A stretch of 5,932 bases of DNA from an uncultured Desulfovibrio sp. (GTDB lineage: Bacteria; Desulfobacterota; Desulfovibrionia; Desulfovibrionales; Desulfovibrionaceae). The notes under the pieces were generated by a model. The model was not told the origin of the DNA, did no database searches, and saw only the letters and a list, made by a program, of their open reading frames with translations. Location: positions 1 to 5,932 of the forward strand of contig UQJT01000075.1 in assembly GCA_900541395.1 (NCBI GenBank), written 5' to 3'. The position numbers were made by a program, and so were the translations under genes. Of this stretch, positions 1-5,915 are shown piece by piece (the stretch's first letter is position 1; every line of letters starts with the position of its first letter).

Positions 1-342
1 AGAGCGCTCCGGCGTTTCTTCCACCGGAACTTCGGCATCTTCTCCCTGCTCCGTCCGCCCTGCGGCCGCAAACTCGGCTGCACGCCGCATGCCCGTTTCC
101 GCCCAACCCTGAGCGGCTGCCGTCCACGAGGCGGCAAGAACAGTCAATCTTCGTCGCAGAAAGCGCCAGCGTCCGGGCAGGATCAGAGCCGCCGTCACAG
201 TTGCGATCAGCGCCAGCACCAGAGTTTCCAGCAATACGACGCAGGCATGGATAAAAATCGTCAGCGCCAGGAGGCCGAGCAATCCTCCCGCCGCCGTTCG
301 TCCGGTCAAGGTCGCCCAACTTTTGACCTTTGCCCCGTTCAT
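1..342 (-). CDS. Partial membrane protein of unknown function, coupled to the metal ATPase
   Basis: An open frame starts with ATG at 342 and runs without a stop through base 1, giving 114 codons, so the C-terminus lies outside the window. The start overlaps the ATPase stop as ATGA (342-339), the classic stop-start coupling, and a GGAG Shine-Dalgarno (complement of 350-353) sits 7 bases upstream. The protein begins MNGAKVKSWATLTGRTAAGG. Residues about 15-54 are almost continuously hydrophobic, enough for two closely spaced membrane helices, and contain one Cys (C34) and one His (H32). A basic stretch follows (RWRFLRRR, about 57-64), which by the positive-inside rule suggests a cytoplasmic side. 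After that come an Ala-rich amphipathic helix and an acidic segment with several Glu. I do not recognise the family. The tight coupling suggests it works with the ATPase, for example as a membrane partner; that is inference. The gene call is secure, the function is not. Confidence 0.8.
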   Translation of the reverse strand, partial: MNGAKVKSWATLTGRTAAGGLLGLLALTIFIHACVVLLETLVLALIATVTAALILPGRWRFLRRRLTVLAASWTAAAQGWAETGMRRAAEFAAAGRTEQGEDAEVPVEETPERS

Positions 343-2588
343 GACCGTTCTCCGGCGCGCCGGGCACCGATATCCGACGCGTGAAGCGCGGCCGCGTCGG
401 GCAGACGCAAGGGGCGCATGGCATTGACGGCCACGGCCACCGTGGTGCCGTTGTGCAGCGCCGCCGCCAGGCCGGGCCGGAGCAGCCCGGTCAGGCCCAG
501 AAGCAGAAACAGACTGTTGAAACCCAAAATAACGGCGAAATGAGAACGTATCCGGCGCATGACCCCGCGTCCCAGGTCCACGGCGGTCAGCAGACCGGTC
601 AGGCCACGACCGTCGGCGGTAAGCACCACGCCGGCCACCTCGCGGGCCAGATCCGCGCCGTCGCGCATAGCCACACCCGCATCGGCCGCCGACAAGGCCG
701 GGGAATCGTTGATACCGTCCCCCACCATGAGCACGGCATGCCCCTGTTCCTGCCATTGCCTCACCGCAGCCACTTTGTCGGCGGGCAACACATGGGAACG
801 ATATTCATCAATACCCAGCCGGGCGGCCACAGCCGCGGCGGTGCGCTCGTCGTCCCCGGTCAGCATGGCCGTGCTCAACCCGCGATTGGCCAGGGCCGTC
901 AATACCGCCGCCGCCTCAGGACGGACGGGATCTTCCAAGGCCACAATACCGGCCAATTCACCGTCCAGAGCCAGGTACAGCAAGGAACGCCCTTGCCCGG
1001 ACAGCTCGCGGATCAAATCCTCGGCGGGGGCGAGGTCCACGCCCTCGTCATAACCGACGTAGTGGCGGCTGCCCACCAGTACACGCTTGCCATGCAGTCG
1101 GGAGGCAATGCCGTGGGCCACCACGTATTCCACCTCCGCGTGTTCCTCGGCGTGCGTCAGCCCCTCATCCTCCGCCCGGCGTACCACAGCCCTGGCCACC
1201 GGATGGGGAAAATGCTCTTCCAGGCAGGCAGTGATACGCAACACATCTTCACGACTCAATATTTCAGCCCGACTGCGGAGCACCGGCACAACATCCGTGA
1301 CCGAGGGTCGCGCCCCGGTCAACGTGCCGGTTTTGTCGAAGACCGCCAAATCGGCCCGAGCCAGTCCTTCCAGATAGCGCCCCCCCTTAATCAGCAACCC
1401 TTCTCCGGCCGCCTGGCGCATGGCGGATAATACCGCCAACGGCGTGGCCAGACGCAGAGCGCAGGAATAATCCACCAACAGAACCGAAGCGGCTCGGGCC
1501 GGGTTGCGGGTGATCAGCCACACGGCTCCGGCCAACAGAAAACTGAAGGGTACCACGGCGTCGGCCAGGCGTTCGGCCCGGGTCTGCACGCCCGCCTTGA
1601 GGGCTTCGGATTCCTCGATAAAACGAAGAATGCGGGTCAACCGGGTTTGTTCGCCCACGCCGGTGGCGCGCACGACCAATTCCCCCTCCTCGACCACGGA
1701 GCCCGCGAACACACTACCCCCGGCCGTCCGGCGCACCCCCAGGGGCTCGCCGGTCATGGCGGCCTGATTGACCAGAGCCTCGCCGCTTTCCACCACGCCG
1801 TCCACGGGCACGGCCGCTCCGGCCCGGACCACCACCAAATCGCCTCCGGTCACCTCGGCCAGAGGGATGAAGCGCTCCGCCCCGTCAGCCGCGCGCACCC
1901 ACACTTTATCCACATTGAGCGACAGGCTTTCGGACAGCGAAGCCAGCGAAGTGCGCCGGGTCCAACTTTCCAGAGCCTCGCCCACGCCCAGCAGCACGGC
2001 CAGCAACCCCACGGTGCGAAAGTCGCGACGAAGCAATGAAACGGCCAGAGCGGAAGCGTCCAATACATCCACGTTGACGCGGCCTCGGGCCAACGCCCTC
2101 CCGCCCCTCAGGATAAAGGGCGCGGCTCGCCACAGAGCTGTAACGGCGCGCACCAGGCCGGGCAGGAGGGGACGCAGGATGAAATATCGCACCAACGGCA
2201 CAAAGGGCGGAGGCAGACGGTGGGCGCCATGACGAAGAACAGCGCGACGGGAACGGCCTCCCCCCTTCCGCCCGGCGGAGTCGAACCGAGACCCGACCGC
2301 CCGGCTCGCCGGAGCGGCCGTCGCATCGGCCGACGGGCGGCCGACGGGAAGAACGGCGGTCCGGCGGGCCTCTTTCGGCCGCCCCAAGGTTTGCAGCAAG
2401 GCCGCGCGGGCCGCCGTGTCCGCGTAACGGCAAAGGACGCCGCCCGTACGGGCGTTGAGCGCCAGTATCGTCACGCCCGGCAAGGCTTCCAGCGCCTCGC
2501 GCAGAGTCGGAACGAGATGACGGGAAAAACCGCCGGGGACGCGGGCGCGCAGTCGACCGGGCACTTCATGAACCACCACGAAAAGCAT
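339..2588 (-). CDS. P1B-type heavy-metal-translocating ATPase with degenerate HMA domain and SCAL transport motif
   Basis: This 749-residue pump should move a transition-metal ion across the inner membrane, probably outward, using ATP. Residues 1-70 form a ferredoxin-like HMA-type domain (HEVPGRLR at 7-14) with no CxxC, only C53, so it should not bind metal in the usual way. A basic, low-complexity linker (about 71-125) leads to hydrophobic segments near 130-207. The actuator motif TGEP is at 279-282. The transport helix reads DYSCALRLATP (373-383), so Cys376 is followed by Ala rather than Pro. The phosphorylation motif DKTGT is at 418-422, HP at 462-463, TGDD at 577-580 and GDGIND at 623-628. 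The last helices carry N691 and HNGTT at 712-716. All catalytic residues are present, so it is probably active. The start has a GGGAG Shine-Dalgarno five bases upstream. It lies 20 bases after the small TM gene and overlaps the next gene by 4. The family recalls CtpC-like Zn/Mn pumps, but the substrate (Zn, Mn, Fe or other) cannot be read from sequence. Confidence 0.95.
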   Translation of the reverse strand: MLFVVVHEVPGRLRARVPGGFSRHLVPTLREALEALPGVTILALNARTGGVLCRYADTAARAALLQTLGRPKEARRTAVLPVGRPSADATAAPASRAVGSRFDSAGRKGGGRSRRAVLRHGAHRLPPPFVPLVRYFILRPLLPGLVRAVTALWRAAPFILRGGRALARGRVNVDVLDASALAVSLLRRDFRTVGLLAVLLGVGEALESWTRRTSLASLSESLSLNVDKVWVRAADGAERFIPLAEVTGGDLVVVRAGAAVPVDGVVESGEALVNQAAMTGEPLGVRRTAGGSVFAGSVVEEGELVVRATGVGEQTRLTRILRFIEESEALKAGVQTRAERLADAVVPFSFLLAGAVWLITRNPARAASVLLVDYSCALRLATPLAVLSAMRQAAGEGLLIKGGRYLEGLARADLAVFDKTGTLTGARPSVTDVVPVLRSRAEILSREDVLRITACLEEHFPHPVARAVVRRAEDEGLTHAEEHAEVEYVVAHGIASRLHGKRVLVGSRHYVGYDEGVDLAPAEDLIRELSGQGRSLLYLALDGELAGIVALEDPVRPEAAAVLTALANRGLSTAMLTGDDERTAAAVAARLGIDEYRSHVLPADKVAAVRQWQEQGHAVLMVGDGINDSPALSAADAGVAMRDGADLAREVAGVVLTADGRGLTGLLTAVDLGRGVMRRIRSHFAVILGFNSLFLLLGLTGLLRPGLAAALHNGTTVAVAVNAMRPLRLPDAAALHASDIGARRAGERS

Positions 2589-2608
2589 GTTCGCTCCCCG
2601 GCGTATTA

Positions 2609-2875
2609 TCAGTTGGCGGCGGCTTCCGCGTCGGCGGAGCGGGCTTCTTTGCGCCGATCGGCCAGATGGCGGGCCTCGGCCGCCAAATCCTCGGCGTTTT
2701 CCTTGATCAACTCGGCTTTTTCGGCCACCGCGTCCTTGACATCCAGGCCTCGACTGAGCAGTCCGGCGGCCAGAGGACGGAAATCAAGCTTGCCGCGCCC
2801 CAAGGCCACGGCCCCCAGAGAGCCCAGGGCCACGCCGCCCAGAAAAAACAGACCGTACTTCAAAGGATCGTTCAT
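2609..2875 (-). CDS. Small single-pass membrane protein, YtxH/PacL-like, next to the metal ATPase
   Basis: This 88-residue protein has one N-terminal membrane helix (about 7-26) with spaced glycines (FLGGVALGSLGAVALGRG), a pattern suited to helix packing. A charged helix-prone region (about 44-80, DVKDAVAEKAELIKENAEDL) follows and would be cytoplasmic or coiled-coil. There is no Cys and only one His (H70). A strong Shine-Dalgarno TAAGGAG (complement of 2884-2890) lies 8 bases before the ATG, and the gene ends with tandem stops TGA TAA. The architecture fits the loose YtxH-like group and resembles mycobacterial PacL1 (DUF1490), known as a partner of the CtpC zinc-efflux ATPase. Unlike PacL1, I see no His/Asp-rich metal-binding tail. 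Its place 20 bases before the ATPase gene suggests a stabilising or scaffolding role, which is inference. The gene call is good; family membership is tentative. Confidence 0.85.
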   Translation of the reverse strand: MNDPLKYGLFFLGGVALGSLGAVALGRGKLDFRPLAAGLLSRGLDVKDAVAEKAELIKENAEDLAAEARHLADRRKEARSADAEAAAN

Positions 2876-2893
2876 GGAATTTGCTCCTTAGGA

Positions 2894-2912
2894 CAATGTC
2901 GTTGTTGCATTG
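2894..2912. repeat. Inverted repeat CAATG-N9-CATTG before the small TM gene
   Basis: A 5-bp inverted repeat, CAATG (2894-2898) and CATTG (2908-2912), spaced by 9 bases, lies just upstream of the TAAGGAG Shine-Dalgarno of the ytxH-like gene. It could be an operator for a metal-responsive regulator or a small mRNA stem. It is short and may be chance. I did not find a convincing -35/-10 pair in this gap: the best 17-base-spaced pair (TTGTTT/CATTGT on the minus strand) would place the transcript start inside the ribosome binding site. Confidence 0.25.
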
Positions 2913-2938
2913 CGAAAACAAGAAACGTTTTTTTACGA

Positions 2939-2969
2939 GCCGCCGCGGGCGCCGAACGCCCGCGGCGGC
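2939..2969 (-). other. Perfect 13-bp GC hairpin after feoB (mRNA stabiliser or partial terminator)
   Basis: The arms at 2939-2951 and 2957-2969 are perfect complements over 13 bp, all G/C, with a 5-base loop (UUCGG on the minus-strand RNA). The hairpin starts six bases after the feoB stop. In the direction of transcription it is followed by UCGUAAAAAAACG, a run of A rather than U, so it is not a standard intrinsic terminator for feoB. No U-run follows on the plus strand either. A looser U-rich stretch (GUUUCUUGUUUU) comes about 14 bases later. Likely roles are protecting the feoAB message from 3' exonucleases or reducing read-through into the ATPase module. The structure is certain from sequence; the role is inferred. 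Confidence 0.7.
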
Positions 2970-2975
2970 AGGCCG

Positions 2976-5237
2976 TCACCCCCAAATGGAGCGGCCGATG
3001 TTGAAGGCCACGGCCGACACCGCGTAGGCCAGAGCCGTGTTGAAAACCATGGAAAACACCAGCCAGCGCCAGCCGCCCGCCTCGTTCTTGATAACCACCA
3101 GAGCCACAAAGCAAGGGGAATACAGCAGCACAAAGAGCATCAGCGACAGGGCCGTGGCCGGCGTCCAGCCCGGATCGGACTGCAGGCGCTCGGCCAGAGG
3201 TTCGGCTTCTTCAGGGTCCACATCACCCAGGGAATAGGCCGTGCCCAGGGTGGAAACGATGGCCTCCTTGGCCGCGATGCCGCCCACGATGGCCACGTCG
3301 GTACGCCAGTCGAAACCTATGGGCCGGGTCACGGGCTCCAGAGCCGTGCCGATACGGCCGGCCACGGAGTAACGCAGGCTTTCTTCGGCCAGCACCTTGT
3401 TGGCCTCGTCCAACTTGGCCTCGACGGCTTCACGCGTCTCGGCGGAGGCGTCGTCGGGCAGCGCGGCCAATTCTTCCTCGGCCGCCGCGATAGCGGCTTC
3501 CAGAGGCGCGGCGCGCTCTTCGCTGAGAGAGGGAAAGGTCATGGAGGCCCAGATCAGGATGGACGCGGCCAGCAGGATGGTCCCGGCCTTCTTGATATAC
3601 AGCCAGCTCCGTTCCCAGCAATGGACGCCCAGGCTGCGCAGGGTAGGCAGTCGGTAAGGCGGCAGTTCCATAACAAAAGGCGTGGACTCGCCCTTGAACA
3701 GGGTGGAACGCAGAACGCGGGCCACAATCAGAGCGAACACCCAACCGGCCAGCAGCATGAGCAGCATAACCGTGGCCGAATTGTTCGGGAAAAACACCCC
3801 GGCGAGCAGCAGGAAAACCGGCAGCTTGGCCCCGCATGCGAAGTAGGGCAGGGTCAGCAGAGTGGCCATCTTTTCCTTGGGGCTGCGCAGAGTTCGGGTG
3901 GCCATAGCGCCGGGAATGGCGCAGCCGCCGGCTATGCCGCCCGACGTGATGTAGGCCATGACCGAACTGCCGTGCAGGCCGAAGGCCCGGAAAATACGGT
4001 CCACCATGTATGCGATGCGCGCCATGTAGCCCGAGTCTTCCAGAAAGGCGATGAACACGAACAGAATAAGGATGAGCGGCACGAAACTGAGCACGCCGCC
4101 CAGGCCGTCGATGACTCCGCTGACCAACAAAGATTGCAGCATGCCCTCGGGCAGCAGGTCGGTCGCCACGTCGCCCAGCCAGCCGAAAATGTTCTCGACC
4201 CAGCCCTGGGGATAGGCTCCCACCACGAAGGTGACCTGAAACACCAGGTACAGAACCGCGATCATGATCAGAGGACCGAACAGAGCGTTGACCAGCACCT
4301 TGTCCAACTTGTCGCTCAAAGCCAGGCGGTCTTTGCCGCTTTCGCGCCGCAGCACGCCGTCTTTCAACAGCCCGCGCACGAATCCGTAGCGATAGTCCGA
4401 AATGACGGCGTCGGGCGAGGTATGCAGCGTGGCTCGAATATGGGAGGCCACGCCGTCGTATTCGGCCTTGAGCCGGGCCACAAGGGCCGCGTCGGCGTTC
4501 CGCGCCTCGGTCCAGGCCACCTCGTCGCCTTCCAGCAGCTTAAGCGCCAGCCACCGGGCGGGGTAGCGTCCTTTCAACAGACCGGCGTCCTCAATCTGCT
4601 GCCGCATGGACGCCAGCACCGGATCAAGGTCCGGCCCGTAGGAAATGGACAAAGCCTCTCCCCGTTCCTTTCCATGCCCCAGTTTCATGGCGGCGGCCAA
4701 CGCCTTGTTCAGCCCCTCGCCGGTACGGGCCACGGTTTCCACCACGGGCACGCCCAGGCGTTCGGACAGGCGTGCGACATCGATGTGCACGCCCGCCGCG
4801 CGGGCTTCGTCCATCATGTTCAGGGCCAGCACCACGGGCAGCCCCAGTTCGAGAAGTTGTACGGTAAGAAACAGGTTGCGTTCCAGGGCCGAGGCGTCGA
4901 CCACGTCGATGACCGCAAGGGGCGGCCGTTCGGTCAGCTCCCGGCGGACCACGATTTCCTCTTCGGAATAGGCGGTCAACGAATAGGTGCCGGGCAGGTC
5001 CATAAGCCGGATCGGCTTGCCGTCCAGATGGGCCGTGCCCTCTTTGCGTTCCACCGTAACGCCGGGGTAGTTGCCCACATGCTGGCGCGCGCCGGTATAG
5101 GCGTTGAACGCCGTGGTCTTGCCCGAATTGGGGTTGCCCGCCAGAGCCACGTAAGCGCGACCGGGCATGTAGCTGACGGCGGGGCCCGCGTCATGCGCGT
5201 CGGCCTGGGCGGATATTTTTTTGGCGGCCTGAGTCAT
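2976..5237 (-). CDS. feoB: Ferrous iron transport protein B (FeoB), Fe2+ transporter with GTPase domain
   Basis: FeoB imports Fe2+ across the inner membrane and has an N-terminal cytoplasmic G domain. This protein is 753 residues, normal for the family. The G motifs are G1 GNPNSGKT (34-41), G2 GVTVE (59-63), G3 DLPG (80-83), G4 NMMD (140-143) and a G5-like VARTGEG (169-175). A helical GDI-like domain follows to about 310, then the membrane core with multiple helices from about 317. Family gate sequences are present: YMARIAY (404-410), GGCAIPGAMATR (437-448), PYFACGAKLPV (464-474) and SPCFVAL (707-713), with Cys439, Cys468 and Cys709 in the expected places. An Ala/Glu-rich, coiled-coil-prone loop occupies about 571-620. 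The start has GGAGG nine bases upstream (complement of 5247-5251) inside the feoA end, and one base separates the feoA stop from this ATG, so the two are probably co-translated. An internal ATG at residue 24 has no ribosome site. About 33 residues precede G1, longer than in E. coli FeoB. Confidence 0.98.
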   Translation of the reverse strand: MTQAAKKISAQADAHDAGPAVSYMPGRAYVALAGNPNSGKTTAFNAYTGARQHVGNYPGVTVERKEGTAHLDGKPIRLMDLPGTYSLTAYSEEEIVVRRELTERPPLAVIDVVDASALERNLFLTVQLLELGLPVVLALNMMDEARAAGVHIDVARLSERLGVPVVETVARTGEGLNKALAAAMKLGHGKERGEALSISYGPDLDPVLASMRQQIEDAGLLKGRYPARWLALKLLEGDEVAWTEARNADAALVARLKAEYDGVASHIRATLHTSPDAVISDYRYGFVRGLLKDGVLRRESGKDRLALSDKLDKVLVNALFGPLIMIAVLYLVFQVTFVVGAYPQGWVENIFGWLGDVATDLLPEGMLQSLLVSGVIDGLGGVLSFVPLILILFVFIAFLEDSGYMARIAYMVDRIFRAFGLHGSSVMAYITSGGIAGGCAIPGAMATRTLRSPKEKMATLLTLPYFACGAKLPVFLLLAGVFFPNNSATVMLLMLLAGWVFALIVARVLRSTLFKGESTPFVMELPPYRLPTLRSLGVHCWERSWLYIKKAGTILLAASILIWASMTFPSLSEERAAPLEAAIAAAEEELAALPDDASAETREAVEAKLDEANKVLAEESLRYSVAGRIGTALEPVTRPIGFDWRTDVAIVGGIAAKEAIVSTLGTAYSLGDVDPEEAEPLAERLQSDPGWTPATALSLMLFVLLYSPCFVALVVIKNEAGGWRWLVFSMVFNTALAYAVSAVAFNIGRSIWG

Positions 5238-5238
5238 C

Positions 5239-5493
5239 TCAGCATACCTCCACCATGATGTAATCCGCTTCGCGGTTGCGCAGCGCCAGGGTCACGCCGA
5301 ACAGGCGCAAGGCCACCGGATCGCGCAGCGGAGCGTGCCCCACCACTTCCACGTCCGTACCGGGGATCAACCCCATGTCGCGAATACGACGGCCCAATTC
5401 CCCTTCGGCCTTCACGGATACGATACTGCCGCGCTGCCCCACCTTCATCTGCCGCAGGCCCACCGTGGCGCCGACCTTTCCTTGTCCTGACAT
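5239..5493 (-). CDS. feoA: Ferrous iron transport protein A (FeoA), SH3-like
   Basis: FeoA is a small cytoplasmic SH3-like protein that supports FeoB-mediated Fe2+ uptake. The 84-residue product matches the usual length of about 75-90. Visible family features are LRQMKVGQRGSIVSV (about 13-27), the GELGRRIRDMGLIPGTDVEV core (about 31-50), the APLRDPVALRLFG stretch (about 54-66) and the LALRNREADYI end (about 69-79). The final residue is Cys. I chose ATG at 5493 because AGGAGG (complement of 5502-5507) lies 8 bases upstream and FeoA homology starts there. The frame stays open to an ATG at 5610, but the extra 39 residues look non-homologous and that ATG lacks a well-spaced ribosome site. The gene is followed after one base by feoB. 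A probable Fur site lies 143 bases upstream of the start. Confidence 0.96.
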   Translation of the reverse strand: MSGQGKVGATVGLRQMKVGQRGSIVSVKAEGELGRRIRDMGLIPGTDVEVVGHAPLRDPVALRLFGVTLALRNREADYIMVEVC

Positions 5494-5635
5494 ACGGTCT
5501 TCCTCCTGACCTGAATGTTGACGCCTGAGGCGGGCCCCCGCAGGTCGGTACAAATCGGCCGCGGGCCATTTCACCCGACGTTCCACCCGACATTTTGCGG
5601 TTTGTTCCATCTTTTCTATCCCGCCTCAATCAAAA
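5494..5635 (-). other. feoA leader region without a supported gene
   Basis: This stretch between the Fur-like palindrome and feoA is open in the feoA frame but shows no protein family and no well-placed ribosome site. It contains a GC-rich imperfect hairpin around 5523-5543 (GCGGG/CCCGC type pairing) and a direct repeat CACCCGAC at 5572-5579 and 5584-5591 with a 12-base period. I recognise no known riboswitch. It is most simply a 5' leader with some secondary structure. Confidence 0.4.
5502..5507 (-). promoter_or_regulatory. Ribosome binding site fixing the feoA start
   Basis: The minus strand reads AGGAGG, a full match to the anti-Shine-Dalgarno core, 8 bases before ATG at 5493. This favours the 84-residue FeoA over the 123-residue extension beginning at 5610. 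Confidence 0.9.
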
Positions 5636-5650
5636 TGAAATTCGTTTTCA
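5636..5650. promoter_or_regulatory. Candidate Fur box upstream of feoA
   Basis: The plus strand reads TGAAATTCGTTTTCA, a 7-1-7 interrupted palindrome centred on 5643. It matches 10 of 14 informative positions of the Fur consensus TGATAATNATTATCA that I recall. A further TTTCA half-site on the minus strand (complement of 5659-5663 region) lies just upstream, giving an array of TGAAA/TTTCA half-sites as often seen where Fur dimers overlap. Fur control of feoAB is widespread and predicted in Desulfovibrio. The minus strand also has TTGAAA inside the site, a fair -35 (5 of 6), but I see no matching -10, so the promoter itself is unresolved. Confidence 0.6.
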
Positions 5651-5660
5651 ACAAGAAATG

Positions 5661-5697
5661 AAAAAAAATATTACTTTTCCGACTTGCCGGGTCGGCA
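5661..5697 (-). terminator. Weak terminator-like element after the Cys-rich gene
   Basis: In the direction of transcription a short stem (TGCCG/CGGCA, 5697-5693 with 5689-5685, 3-base loop; alternatively CCGAC/GTCGG) in the last codons of the Cys-rich gene is followed, after about 14 bases, by a run of eight U (complement of 5661-5668) right after the stop. The stem is short and the U-run is too far from it for a canonical terminator, so read-through into feoAB is likely. Confidence 0.25.
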
Positions 5698-5868
5698 CTT
5701 GGAGCACGATCCGGAACAGCTCAGCCCCGGCACGTTCACACGCCGACCGTCGTCGGAAGAACCGCAACCGCAGCCGCAACCCCCTTTGCCCGTGGCCGTC
5801 CGCCGAATATGGCGAATCATAAACGCCACGGCCAGCAGCACCACCAATCCTACTACCAATCCTTGCAT
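5671..5868 (-). CDS. FeoB-associated Cys-rich membrane protein
   Basis: This 65-residue protein has an N-terminal membrane helix (about 3-19, GLVVGLVVLLAVAFMI), a basic juxtamembrane stretch (RHIRR, 19-23) and then cysteines: CGCGC at 31-35 and CSGSCSKC at 51-58, six in all. This is the pattern of the FeoB-associated Cys-rich family found near feoAB in many bacteria that lack FeoC. The role is not established; proposals include iron or Fe-S handling next to FeoB on the cytoplasmic side. The second Cys cluster makes it longer than the shortest members. I chose ATG 5868 because AGGAGG (complement of 5873-5878) precedes it; the upstream in-frame ATG at 5901 has no ribosome site and would add 11 residues before the helix. 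It lies 177 bases before feoA, with a Fur-like site between. Confidence 0.88.
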   Translation of the reverse strand: MQGLVVGLVVLLAVAFMIRHIRRTATGKGGCGCGCGSSDDGRRVNVPGLSCSGSCSKCRPGKSEK

Positions 5869-5872
5869 GATT

Positions 5873-5878
5873 CCTCCT
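5873..5878 (-). promoter_or_regulatory. Ribosome binding site fixing the Cys-rich gene start
   Basis: AGGAGG on the minus strand lies 4 bases before ATG at 5868 (AGGAGGAATC then ATG). The spacing is short but the match is complete, and no comparable site precedes ATG 5901, so the shorter protein is favoured. Confidence 0.8.
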
Positions 5879-5915
5879 GATGCCCGTGCTCTGTCGCCCA
5901 TTCCCGCGTCCGTGC

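Noticed and set aside
381..1430. 349-codon plus-strand ORF antisense to the ATPase
   Set aside because: It is opposite the catalytic core of a well-supported P1B ATPase, and its Gln/His/Gly-rich translation shows no domain.
1768..2232. Ser/Thr/Arg-rich plus-strand ORF (and similar ones at 559-1053, 1087-1377, 1504-1767)
   Set aside because: The composition is a shadow of Ala/Val/Gly codons on the other strand, with no ribosome site or family.
2910..5258. 782-codon plus-strand ORF antisense to feoB
   Set aside because: It lies entirely opposite a gene with intact FeoB motifs. Its His/Gln/Gly-rich, low-complexity translation with no membrane or domain pattern is typical of the antisense frame of GC-rich genes.
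5494..5610. N-terminal extension of FeoA by 39 residues
   Set aside because: The added residues have no FeoA homology, ATG 5610 has no well-spaced Shine-Dalgarno, and an AGGAGG lies before ATG 5493.
5234..5629. 131-codon minus-strand ORF overlapping feoA
   Set aside because: It is in another frame across the true feoA, its translation is Gly/Arg-rich without a domain, and it has no ribosome site.
5869..5901. 11-residue extension of the Cys-rich protein
   Set aside because: There is no ribosome site before ATG 5901, while AGGAGG directly precedes ATG 5868 and the membrane helix starts right after that Met.
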